From Amorphochlora amoebiformis (Eukaryota > Cercozoa > Chlorarachniophyceae): a stretch of DNA of 64,000 bases. The stretch spans positions 248,001-312,000 of the forward strand of contig BAAHQB010000074.1 in assembly GCA_054601695.1 (NCBI GenBank), read 5' to 3'. A program made the translations under genes and the position numbers. Positions 1 to 64,000 of the stretch are shown here, one piece after another; the stretch's first letter is position 1; every line of letters starts with the position of its first letter. Below the pieces are notes generated by a model. It did no database searches. It saw only the letters and a list, made by a program, of their open reading frames with translations, and was not told the origin of the DNA.

Positions 1-164
1 TTTGGGACTGGCGATCACCGTCATAGTTTTTACTGGTTGTCAATAGCCCTTTTTGGACCCTTGATATACACCATTATGATATTTTGACTCTTCACATCCA
101 TGTTCTTCCTTGTCTATCTCATATTAATATGTATTATGATATATATATATATATATATGTGTGT

Positions 165-208
<44 letters not shown>

Positions 209-305
209 TACATATATAATATATATATACACACAAACACATATATATATATATATATTGTAGGTAGTATGCAAATATGTTTGCATGTATGTGTACATCT
301 GTGTA

Positions 306-376
<71 letters not shown>

Positions 377-379
377 ATA

Positions 380-459
<80 letters not shown>

Positions 460-489
460 AATATATATATTTACATATATACATATGTG

Positions 490-525
<36 letters not shown>

Positions 526-599
526 AATACACATATATATATATGTATATATGTATTTATACATATATATATGTATAATGTATATATAGATATTCATAA

Positions 600-633
<34 letters not shown>

Positions 634-762
634 TATAATGTATATATACATATATTTATATATATATATATATATATATAAATATCTGATATTAGTGTAT
701 ATGTATCATATCTCATATGTAACAGTTGCTTTTATATCGAAGGAATATATGTATCACACATA

Positions 763-801
<39 letters not shown>

Positions 802-894
802 GTATATATATACATATATATATATACTAAATATATATTTACCTGTAAATATGGGTGTAATATATTTGTTTCATATTATACATGCAAATATGCA

Positions 895-937
<43 letters not shown>

Positions 938-1036
938 ATATATATAAAATATATATATATATATTTACATGAAATATATATTTACCTGTAAATATGGGTG
1001 TAATATATTTACTTCATATTATACATGTAAATATGC

Positions 1037-1085
<49 letters not shown>

Positions 1086-1132
1086 TGTATATATACTACA
1101 TATGTATATATATATATATATGTGTATGTGTA

Positions 1133-1164
<32 letters not shown>

Positions 1165-1239
1165 ATATAATATATATATAAATTATATGATATATATTTA
1201 CAAATATATATATATATATATGTGTGTGTATATATATGT

Positions 1240-1329
<90 letters not shown>

Positions 1330-1535
1330 GTATACATGTATATATATATAATTATATATATATATAAATATATATATGTATATGTGTGTGTATAAATATG
1401 TATATACATGTATACATAATATATTTAAATAGATTATACTATAATATGCATATGTTACAGTAGCCCACACGTGTGTTAATTTTTCTCCGAACACAATTCA
1501 TATTTCCCCGAACTCTTTGTCCCTTTTCTGTTATA
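1..1535. other. Intergenic sequence 3' of the TRAPP gene, mostly (TA)n
   Basis: The first 120 bases are of normal complexity but show no convincing exon in either direction. From 130 to about 1440 it is (TA)n with (GT)n patches and one 70-bp duplication. 1440-1535 is unique sequence just past the stop codon. No gene seen. Confidence 0.6.
830..1045. repeat. Duplicated 70-bp segment downstream of the TRAPP gene
   Basis: The sequence TTTACCTGTAAATATGGGTG followed by TAATATATTT and ATTATACATG occurs at about 838-900 and 980-1045 in the same orientation. It carries an internal near-palindrome, TTTACCTGTAAA. It lies 3' of the TRAPP gene stop. Confidence 0.7.
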
Positions 1536-29911
<28,376 letters not shown>

Positions 29912-30356
29912 GGGAGCCTATCGTCTCCTAGCGGCCATCTGAACCTCTAAACGGTGCAGTGGGCTTTCATGGAGGCTCCCAAGTGACTCTCCAATATCAG
30001 GGTTTGGATCCGATAAATTTATCCCTGCCGAATATTAAAATAAAATCGCGGTAAGCGTGACATGGGTTCGGCTGGAAGGAACTGCTTCGGCGTGTAGATT
30101 TGGAGTTGTGCACCTGTGCGATACAGGTGCACCCAAGGACGATATCTCCGATAAACAGGTGTTTAAAGGTCGAAATGGTATCCGGATTTCTATGGGTGAA
30201 GGTATATATAGGAGTCAAACAGTGAAAAAGATCAAGTCCACGGATAAATGCTTGATGCCGACACGTAATTCCATTTGAACAAATGTTAATATGAACTATT
30301 GAACAGGAGTGTCCACAAAAACGACTCGGGATATTGACTCGAACGGACGTGGACGC
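29912..30356. promoter_or_regulatory. Bidirectional intergenic promoter region, TRAPP II/Trm11 genes
   Basis: These 445 bp separate the two divergent start codons at 29911 (minus) and 30357 (plus). The sequence is of normal complexity, without (TA)n, unlike nearly all other non-coding DNA in the window. It contains an AT-rich stretch (AATATTAAAATAAAATC near 30031). A 131-codon minus frame (30392-29997) and a shorter plus frame (30057-30278) are open here, but neither resembles a known family and both would overlap the 5' ends of the flanking genes. I read the region as shared promoter and 5' UTRs. Confidence 0.55.
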
Positions 30357-39283
<8,927 letters not shown>

Positions 39284-39298
39284 TTGGGAGTTTATGTC

Positions 39299-39342
<44 letters not shown>

Positions 39343-39359
39343 CTATATATATTTTATAT

Positions 39360-39451
<92 letters not shown>

Positions 39452-39718
39452 TATATATATATATATATATGCATATATTATATATATATATATATATACA
39501 TATAATGTAAAATATAGTATGTTTCATATGTATGCATAACAATAATAATAGTAATAATAATAATAACAAAAGTAATAATAATATATGTATATAGATATAT
39601 TTACACATACACACACACATATACATATATAAATATATATAAATGTGTGTGTGTGTGTGTATGTATACAGGTATATATCTAACTAAAGTAAGATATTTAC
39701 GTGAATATAATATTATTG

Positions 39719-39760
<42 letters not shown>

Positions 39761-39846
39761 GCATAAATATGTATGCATAAGGTTCATCTATAATGTTTGT
39801 CTTTGTATATATACTCTTATATATGTATGCATATATATTTTCATAT

Positions 39847-39877
<31 letters not shown>

Positions 39878-40110
39878 CATATATATATATATGTATATAT
39901 ATATATTTATATAATATATATATATAATACATATTTATATAGATATATATATATATAAATACATATACATACATATGTATATATGTATATATAAAGAGAG
40001 AAAGATGAATAATGCAATACTATTTGTACTCGTGTAAACATACATATATAATATATAGATATAGATATAGATAGATGGATAACGTCATATTATTAATACT
40101 CAGATATTAA
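39284..40110. other. Intergenic (TA)n between Trm11-like and ankyrin genes
   Basis: This region holds (TA)n, a short (AAT)n tract (39540-39583) and (AC)n or (GT)n patches. The genes on both sides are on the plus strand. No exon, terminator or promoter word could be singled out. Confidence 0.5.
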
Positions 40111-50257
<10,147 letters not shown>

Positions 50258-50454
50258 CCACCAGAACCAGGTGCCGAAGTGTTGATTGAGAACCTTCCAG
50301 TCCGAGGATATACTTTAGATACCAGATATAGTCGCCGACCGTGTAGTGTTGTAAATAGCAACTTATTATTTTGTGCCTAGTGTACATCATATCGGATACC
50401 AGAAATCATTTACAAATATATATCACCGTTAATTTGTCGGTCCAGAATCTAGAA

Positions 50455-50528
50455 GCTATCAGCTATGTCTAGATAGTGGTAAAATCATATGCTATCAGCT
50501 ATGTCTAGATAGTGGTAAAATCATATAC
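50455..50528. repeat. 37-bp perfect tandem duplication between convergent genes
   Basis: Two adjacent copies of GCTATCAGCTATGTCTAGAT followed by AGTGGTAAAATCATAT lie between the ankyrin gene stop (50257) and the AMPK gamma-like stop (50870). There is no coding frame. Confidence 0.75.
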
Positions 50529-50651
50529 ATATACAACGGATGTCTGCTAAGCGGCTTTTGCTACATGTGTTACACCTATCAAGTATCTAGCTATACTGAC
50601 CGAATATAGATTATAGATCAGTACATAACGCATATTACTATCATTACACCA

Positions 50652-50687
<36 letters not shown>

Positions 50688-50869
50688 TATATTTATATGT
50701 ATATATATATGTACATATGTATATATATATATATTTTAGATATGTATATATATATATATATGTATATATATATTAATATATACTTATTTTTATCCATAGA
50801 AATGTATAAATGGGCTATAGAAAGTTGAAAAGTAATGATAATTCTCAAGTTGAGACCAGCCGCTCAAAC

Positions 50870-51348
50870 TCATTTAGCATTTTTTACAACTTCCTTTAGA
50901 ACGTCAGATATACTGACGACACCAGTTGGACGCAGGGCTGTTGCGGTCTCAGCGACGAAAACCCTGTGCATCTTGACCACAGCTAGTTTCTCGATCACTG
51001 TCGCAATAGTGTCTTTCGGCTTGACGCTGATGGTAGGGGTGTTTAAAATGATGGTCTTCATGGAGTACGCACACATGACACACACACACAATATATACTT
51101 ATGTATGTATAAATATAATGTAAGTAATTAGTATGAACATAAACACTGCATATATTTATTTATGTATTTATGTATTTATATAACATGTATATATATATAT
51201 ACATATATATATATACACACACATATATATATATATATATATACATATATACTTTAATGCTTGGTTTAAAACAGATGGTACATAATACATGTATTATCTC
51301 AAACGTTAATATACGTGTGTGCATGTGTGTGCACATATATAATATATC

Positions 51349-51381
<33 letters not shown>

Positions 51382-51462
51382 TATATTATATATATATATA
51401 TATATATATTATAAACATAAATATTATTTAGATCTGCATATAGCATTTATATATGAATATAT

Positions 51463-51535
<73 letters not shown>

Positions 51536-52815
51536 ATACATACACATATATATATATATATATGTGTGTGTTATTAGTATTATTTCTAGTCTCTCTACCT
51601 AACATTCGGAAGCAGATCAACTAGCTCCTGCTGTCGCACCTGGACATACACACTTTGAAACTATGTACACGAGAATATATTAGCCGGAGAACCTCTGCGA
51701 GAAATTGGCGGATGGGTTTCCGTAAGATATTAAGATCTTGCTTTGCAAGGTAAAGTTTGAGATCCGAGGCTGAGGACATAGCTCGCAAACGTTAGAGCTC
51801 AAATAATCATATGGATCTTGAATTACCTTGGGTGCTGCAGAGGAACGTCCCCATGTTGTCCGTGACGGCGATTCCACTCAAGTTCTTGTCCGACATCACC
51901 TGAATATTATACAATGAGCACCCACTGGTAGCTGCAGAAGCGATTATGAAGATTTAGCTAATTAAAATGCCCACCTTGAAAACCTCACTCGCGAGAGCGT
52001 CTTTGTGGACGGAAACCACCTTGGGAGTGCACACGTCTGCTGCCGTGATTTTTGACAATTCTATCCGCAACTTTTTCTGATCGGGAATATACACACAGAA
52101 TGACACAGAGAAAGGGAAGAGACAAGGTATGGGTAAGAGTGGTGAGTTTGGAGCGCGGTGTGCTCCAACTGGATTTATACCTCTTCCCTGAGCTTCGTAC
52201 TGAGCAGGCGAACAACTGACGATTGAGAGATAATGTTCACTATTTCGCCCTTCTCATCGATGATGGGAATACGCTTCACGCGTGAGGCCATCTTTTTCAT
52301 GGCCTATTTGTGCAAGGTAAGATAATTACAGAGCGGTATCGGTTCCAAGAGTTAGTACGTACATCCCAGAGGGTAGCCTTTGTGTCCAGAGGTCTGAACG
52401 GATTTCTACGTGCTAAATATATGATGTTAATCGAGGGATCGAGTGCCTAGAAGATACGAATATTTTTCAGTTCCTGGATGGACTCAGATTTAGATATATC
52501 GACCGCTATATCCACGAGTTGTACGAGACTCGGCTTTGCCTTTTGTTCGATCTTATTCTTGGGTTTCTTTTCCAACAGATGGTTGACGTAGGATACCAGG
52601 TCGCGGAGATCCAAGAACCCGATCCACTTGCCCTTGTCCTTCACTGGGGCGGATAAGATATTATTCGACACGAGCTTCTTGAATCCGTCCAGCAAGCTGG
52701 ACGTTGCTTTCACTGTCACCACCGACTTGATCGGGGTCTTCAGCGAGGTATCTGACACGGGTATCTTGGAGCAGATGGCATACAGGCTCGGGTAGGCTTG
52801 GGTTGGGGACGACAT
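50870..52815 (-). CDS. PRKAG: Four-CBS-domain protein, AMPK gamma/Snf4-like
   Basis: Exons: 52815-52504, 52446-52363, 52303-52181, 52076-51975, 51899-51827, 51769-51669, 51055-50870. The total is about 326 residues, the size of Snf4 (322) and AMPK gamma1 (331). CBS-type segments follow in order: an N-terminal unit with [23 protein letters not shown] through [31 protein letters not shown] with [11 protein letters not shown] and ASDLKLYL; and [17 protein letters not shown] with HRVFVAE and [13 protein letters not shown] at the C-terminus. Known: AMPK gamma binds AMP/ADP/ATP between paired CBS motifs and regulates the SNF1/AMPK kinase. The first intron is taken as the 57 nt at 52447-52503; donors 6 or 15 nt upstream would keep phase too. 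Introns here are short and not (TA)n except the last. Convergent with the ankyrin gene; divergent from 53090. Confidence 0.78.
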
Positions 52816-53089
52816 TTACCCGCTCGGGAGGGTATGTTGAAGGAGAGTCGAGCTCTATATCAGCATATCTTATTAAGATATATACAGATATCCAAAGCTC
52901 TTACAGTATATCTAACTGTTTAGTATATCTTAACTCGATAGTTTTGATATGTACTTGTAATATATCGTATATCCATTGGATATATCTTAGTTGATATCAT
53001 GATTCATGATATCCATATATTACGTTTGATATAACAGATATCTTAATATCATGACACAGCGTGACTCACCCAGCCGTTGCCCATCCACA
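52816..53089. promoter_or_regulatory. Divergent promoter with repeated GATATC/ATATCTTA words
   Basis: This 274-bp gap lies between the AMPK gamma-like start (52815, minus) and the 53090 start (plus). From about 52856 to 53050 it is packed with ATATC-containing words in both orientations, among them ATATCTTAT, GATATC, TTGATATC and AGATATCTTA. Pure (TA)n is absent. The many short palindromes suggest repeated binding sites or a degenerate local repeat. There is no experimental support. Confidence 0.45.
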
Positions 53090-53951
53090 ATGGCGAGTCG
53101 CAAGCGTGAAAGGGTCCCGCTCCCCAGGGGGCCTCCGCCTCCTAGACCACCCCCACCTCGTGCACACCGCCAGGGCTCAAGGGATCAGAGCGCTGTACCA
53201 GGTTTGAACCTTTTTCGCGGATGTTATGGCTCAAATGACCTGACCTTCGTCAGACTGGCTAAAGGCTGCGTTATTGGCCAAAAAGGAGGAGAAGGAGAAG
53301 AATAAACAGATTGCGGATGCCAAGAAGGTACCCAGCGAGCGGTGGAAACCTTTCCTAAATATGACATGTTGAGCCAAATATGAGAAATTCAATCATTTAT
53401 TCTTCACTTAGTTGAAAGCGCAAGTGGAGCGCCAACGGGAAAGCGCAGGGGTCGCCGAAAAAGCCAAGGAGGACGAGGAATCAATACCTGGAGTTACCTT
53501 CGAGGGCGTAGAAGCTACTCCGAAGTTTGACTACAAGACCTGGGCAGCGGATCTCGACGAGGTTGCGCGTGAGGTGATGGACGCCGTCCTAAAGAAGCAG
53601 GGGGTAGAGAGCCTCGAGTTGCGAGATCTGGGAAAGAAAGACACCGTCGCCGTGCTCAAGGAAGTTTGCCCTGAGAAGTCAATAAGAACTTCCGTTCGGA
53701 AGTCTATCCTGGCGCTGTACAGCAAAATCAACCGATACCGTTCGCTCGAGCTACGAAAGCGCCAGGCGGCCGAACGAATGGAGGCCGAGTCGCGTAAGAG
53801 AGCGAAGATTGAGGAAGATGCTAGTTCGCGCTCAGCGCAGAGCCGCAGAGGCCGACAAATCCTAGAGGCATTTGCACGGAACAGGGAGGGGAAGGGGAAG
53901 ATGGTGAAGCATAAGTTCAGCGCCAAGCGCTTGCCGAAGCTATTCTCCTGA
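53090..53951 (+). CDS. Unrecognised basic helical protein, 241 residues
   Basis: Exons: 53090-53201, 53254-53327 and 53412-53951, with introns of 52 and 84 nt in matching phase. An in-frame ATG at 53051 would add 13 residues. The N-terminus is basic and proline-rich (PPPPRPPPP). Next is a Lys/Glu helix (LAKKEEKEKNKQ) and a coiled stretch. A compact helical region around residues 100-160 (DYKTWAADLDEVAREVMDAV, ELRDLGKKDTV) has the spacing of a small winged-helix module like that in LYAR-type nucleolar proteins. The tail is strongly basic with an NLS-like RKRAK and KMVKHKFSAKRLPK. Inferred: a nuclear or nucleolar protein. I do not recognise the family. The GC content is the highest in the window. 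Confidence 0.7.
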
Positions 53952-54365
53952 CAGCTGACTCTCCTGCGTGTCTCTCTCCTGCGTGCCTACTCCAGGTAAC
54001 CCAATACATACACACATATATATATATGTATATATATATATGTATATATATAGATATATATATATATTAATATATATTTATATATATATATATAATATAT
54101 ATATATATATATGTGAGTGTGCGTATATGTATTTATTGTGTGGTAAATAATTATATGTGCAAAATTAAATTCGTATATTAACAAGTATATATGTACATAT
54201 GTGTACATATATGTATACATATCATATAATATATATATATATACATAATATATTTAATATATTTTTATAACACCACTATCGTCTAAGTTATAGCTATGGT
54301 TTCGATTAGGTGTAAGGTTAGGATAACTTTAGAGCTAGGCTTACGTGTGAGAATCTGGATATGTA

Positions 54366-54396
<31 letters not shown>

Positions 54397-54561
54397 ATAT
54401 GTATTGTATTATATATATATATATATATATTGTATAATATATCATATATATATATATATATGTATATATACAATATGTCTGTATGTGTTTAAATAATATT
54501 ACCGCGGTATGTTATAGTTATTGTTACGATTAGGGATAAGCTTGGAGCCAGTGTGTTATAT

Positions 54562-54600
<39 letters not shown>

Positions 54601-54698
54601 CCATAGTCTAAGGTTATAGCGACATTCTATCCCTCACCCTTTCTATCTCTGTTATCTCTCTTCTCTTATCTCTCTCTGTCCTTACATATATTTATATA

Positions 54699-54737
<39 letters not shown>

Positions 54738-54853
54738 TACATACTCATATGTGAAAATTATTGCTACTACTAATCTGATATATTATTTGCAATCTTTCCT
54801 ATCTATCTCAATAGATATTACACGGACTCTATATATATATATATATATGTATA

Positions 54854-54895
<42 letters not shown>

Positions 54896-54941
54896 ATATA
54901 TATTTTATATTTACATAAGTTTGTTTTCTATATAATTGCGT

Positions 54942-54989
<48 letters not shown>

Positions 54990-55664
54990 CATATATATAT
55001 ATATATGTATACGTACGGTATATAATATAATATATAATATATATATATATAAACACACAATATATATGTAAGGTTTGTGTATGTATAGGTACCAAGGTGA
55101 ACGATGAACTTCGTCTTGTATATGAGTGCACGTAGCGCTTCGTCGCAGACTTACCCTGTACAAGTACTCACGAATGACCGATTAGTATGAGTGGCAATTG
55201 GCAGACTGATCATGGTTCTGATTTATGAAGCCTGTACAATTTACTCATCTTACTAGTCTTAGCTTCTAGAGCTAAAAAAATGTATCATCTAGATTTGTAG
55301 TAATTATATCTAATAACTAGAATAAGTTAATAATAGTTTACTTAGGGACATTATTCTAGTTATTGTAATCTCTAGAATATAGGTAATCCACTACAACTAC
55401 ATGTGGATAGTTTGCCAGCTAGCAACTGAATTGATATCCATGACTCTAGATCTAGTAGATTGATGAGTATGTACCAGATGCAGTAGACTGTGACACACAA
55501 CACACTAGTCTAGCTAATGTAAAGATCTAGAACACATCTACTGATATACATCTATACTAAATAAGTATCGATCACAGCGAACTTCTAGAATTATCCAGTC
55601 TACATGTCAACCCAACAATAAATGCCTCATCTAAAATCCTAATTAACAAAACACATGTACATTC
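53952..55664. other. Intergenic region between convergent genes
   Basis: 53952-55080 is (TA)n with two similar inserts around 54280-54360 and 54500-54560 (both with GATTAGG-GT/ATAA and CT-AG--AGGCTT or GGAGCC words). 55135-55660 is normal-complexity sequence rich in TCTAGAT and CTAGTC words. A short plus frame at 55090-55130 (VNDELRLVYECT, then stop) follows an AG but has no partner exon. No gene called. Confidence 0.5.
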
Positions 55665-55885
55665 TCACAGCTCGGCAGCCTTCATAGCTAGCCATTCCAG
55701 GAGCTCCTCCAGGCCGAACTTACCGGTTTCTTGGAGCGCCCGCATAACCTTCTCGTAGTGCGAGCGATCTGAATGATGTCTTCCGTCCCCTGTATCCATA
55801 TCGCTTCCCCCTAACCCTATTTCGGAGAGGAAATCCAAGGCGGACTTGGTTTTCATGGCGCAGGTTGGAGCGTCGTTTTTCAAGC
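55665..55885 (-). CDS. Unknown small protein or C-terminal exon
   Basis: An open frame ends with TGA at 55665-55667. It can begin at an ATG at 55856 (63 codons) or follow an acceptor at 55886 (phase requiring one upstream base). It encodes KSALDFLSEIGLGG, an acidic polar loop with DMDTGDGRHH, and amphipathic helices KVMRALQETGKFGLEELLEW. A GTAAGT within codons for ETGK could be a real donor, in which case the exon would stop early. The two other frames are arginine-rich or closed. I do not recognise a family. Possible upstream exon candidates lie at 57082-57127 but do not join in phase. It is convergent with the 53090 gene. Confidence 0.4.
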
Positions 55886-56012
55886 CTGTTTTGAAGTTTG
55901 TTTTTGTGAATTGCACACATATATATAATATATTTATATCTTTATATATGTTATGTTAATATATATAAATATATATATATATGTATATAGCATATATATA
56001 TATATACATATG

Positions 56013-56045
<33 letters not shown>

Positions 56046-56176
56046 GTATATATATATGTATATATATATATGTATACATGTATATTGTATATTTAATATG
56101 GAAAAATACAGATATATGTATATATTTGCATACATTTATTACCTACATACATAGATAACTAGAAAGAGAGGGATAC

Positions 56177-56210
<34 letters not shown>

Positions 56211-56272
56211 GGGAGGGGAAGGCAGTGAGTATGATTTTTATGTATTTATTTTATATACATACACACACATGC

Positions 56273-56305
<33 letters not shown>

Positions 56306-56344
56306 TTATTTACTATATACTTATGAATACACTCGCATATATGT

Positions 56345-56402
<58 letters not shown>

Positions 56403-56477
56403 TTTATAGTATACTCTTTTATAAAAAATCTAACAATACCAATTATACATCATACATATATATAATACAAATATGTA

Positions 56478-56612
56478 GCCTACGCTTTAATCAGTGTTGT
56501 GGTATTAATCACGCGACTCAGAGCAGGAATTTACTCACTGCCAAGGATAGATTGCTTTGCGAAATTAATATTTTAAATAGGATAAATCGCCGCCATAATG
56601 GGGGATATACGT
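56478..56612. repeat. Second dispersed repeat family, short copy
   Basis: This block of about 135 bp is similar to the left part of 61284-61740 and shares ACTCACTGCCAAG and the TTTTAAAT-GGATAAAT-GCCGC region in the same orientation. It is flanked on both sides by (TA)n. No coding signal was found. Confidence 0.55.
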
Positions 56613-56632
56613 ACAAACACACACACATATAT

Positions 56633-56681
<49 letters not shown>

Positions 56682-56877
56682 GTATATACATATTCATATG
56701 TAACTAAATGCAGAGACACCCCCACCCCCATATAAATATGCATATGTACACATATATCATATATATATATATATGTCTATATGTAGATATACTTATAAAA
56801 ACTGTACATACATATATTTACCCATACAAAAACACAAATACATACTCTATATATATATATATATCCTCTACATATAT

Positions 56878-56974
<97 letters not shown>

Positions 56975-57192
56975 ACACATATATAAATATAGGTATATCA
57001 TGCGTACATTTATAATGTGGCATACCAGCGTGGGATTTAGGACAGTCTGCTTTTAGAGCAAAGAGTTCGAATACATACGGGAAGGACTTTGGAGGCGTTA
57101 AGGAAGATAACAGTTTGTGGATCTATATATATATGTATATACAATATATACATATATATGCATACATACACACACACACATATATATATATG

Positions 57193-57232
<40 letters not shown>

Positions 57233-57291
57233 TCGTTTTCTCTCTCTCTCTCTAAATATATATACACATATATATATATATATATATATGT

Positions 57292-57334
<43 letters not shown>

Positions 57335-57388
57335 TATGTATATATGAAACATAGATATGAACAACATGTAATAAAAACACACATAGAT

Positions 57389-57476
<88 letters not shown>

Positions 57477-57504
57477 GTATTGTATATATTTACATAATAT
57501 ATAC

Positions 57505-57537
<33 letters not shown>

Positions 57538-57668
57538 TGTATATATATCATATATATACATGCTACATATATATGTATATATATATATATAAACATGTGT
57601 TATATATATATATATACATACATATACATATATATATATATATATTGTACATACGAACTAGCTAGTTA

Positions 57669-63974
<6,306 letters not shown>

Positions 63975-64000
63975 CTAAACACACACATATATTTTATGCA

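Noticed and set aside
124-681. Long open frames of alternating Tyr and Ile, here and throughout the window
   Set aside because: They are translations of (TA)n on either strand, without splice or family support; the repeat has no stop codon in these frames.

Overview
This is a nuclear fragment from a eukaryote, most likely a unicellular protist or alga; I cannot name the lineage. The evidence is GT-AG introns joining tiny exons in consistent phase, eukaryote-only proteins (TRAPP subunit, AMPK gamma, Trm11), no operons or ribosome binding sites, and introns made almost entirely of (TA)n with some (CA)n, (AAT)n and purine/pyrimidine tracts. The long Tyr-Ile open frames are translated (TA)n and are not genes. 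Real coding sequence is about 14% of the window, in exons mostly of 20-150 nt, rebuilt by hand by matching splice sites, phases and protein families.

Layout, left to right. 1536-29911, minus: a roughly 1,320-residue TRAPPC9/Trs120-like TRAPP II subunit in about 58 exons over 28.4 kb. 30357-39283, plus: a Trm11/TRMT11-like tRNA guanine-N2 methyltransferase, divergent from the TRAPP gene with 445 bp between start codons. 40111-50257, plus: a 198-residue ankyrin-repeat protein cut into 14 exons over 10.1 kb. 50870-52815, minus: a four-CBS-domain protein of about 326 residues with the size and layout of AMPK gamma/Snf4. 53090-53951, plus: a basic, helical, probably nuclear protein of 241 residues that I do not recognise, divergent from the AMPK gamma gene across a promoter region rich in GATATC palindromes. 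55665-55885, minus: a C-terminal exon or small gene of unknown function. 57669-63974, minus: a fucosyltransferase-like GT-B glycosyltransferase whose 5' end lies beyond the window.

The genes are unrelated housekeeping or regulatory functions: Golgi tethering, tRNA modification, energy sensing, glycosylation. Between and inside them lie (TA)n tracts, a family of four inverted-terminal-repeat elements of 260-340 bp all within introns, a second dispersed repeat with two copies, several local duplications (one copies part of an exon), and a TATAA-type minisatellite. No rRNA, tRNA, CRISPR array or prokaryotic feature was found. The most notable property is the architecture: microexon genes suspended in self-complementary (TA)n introns.
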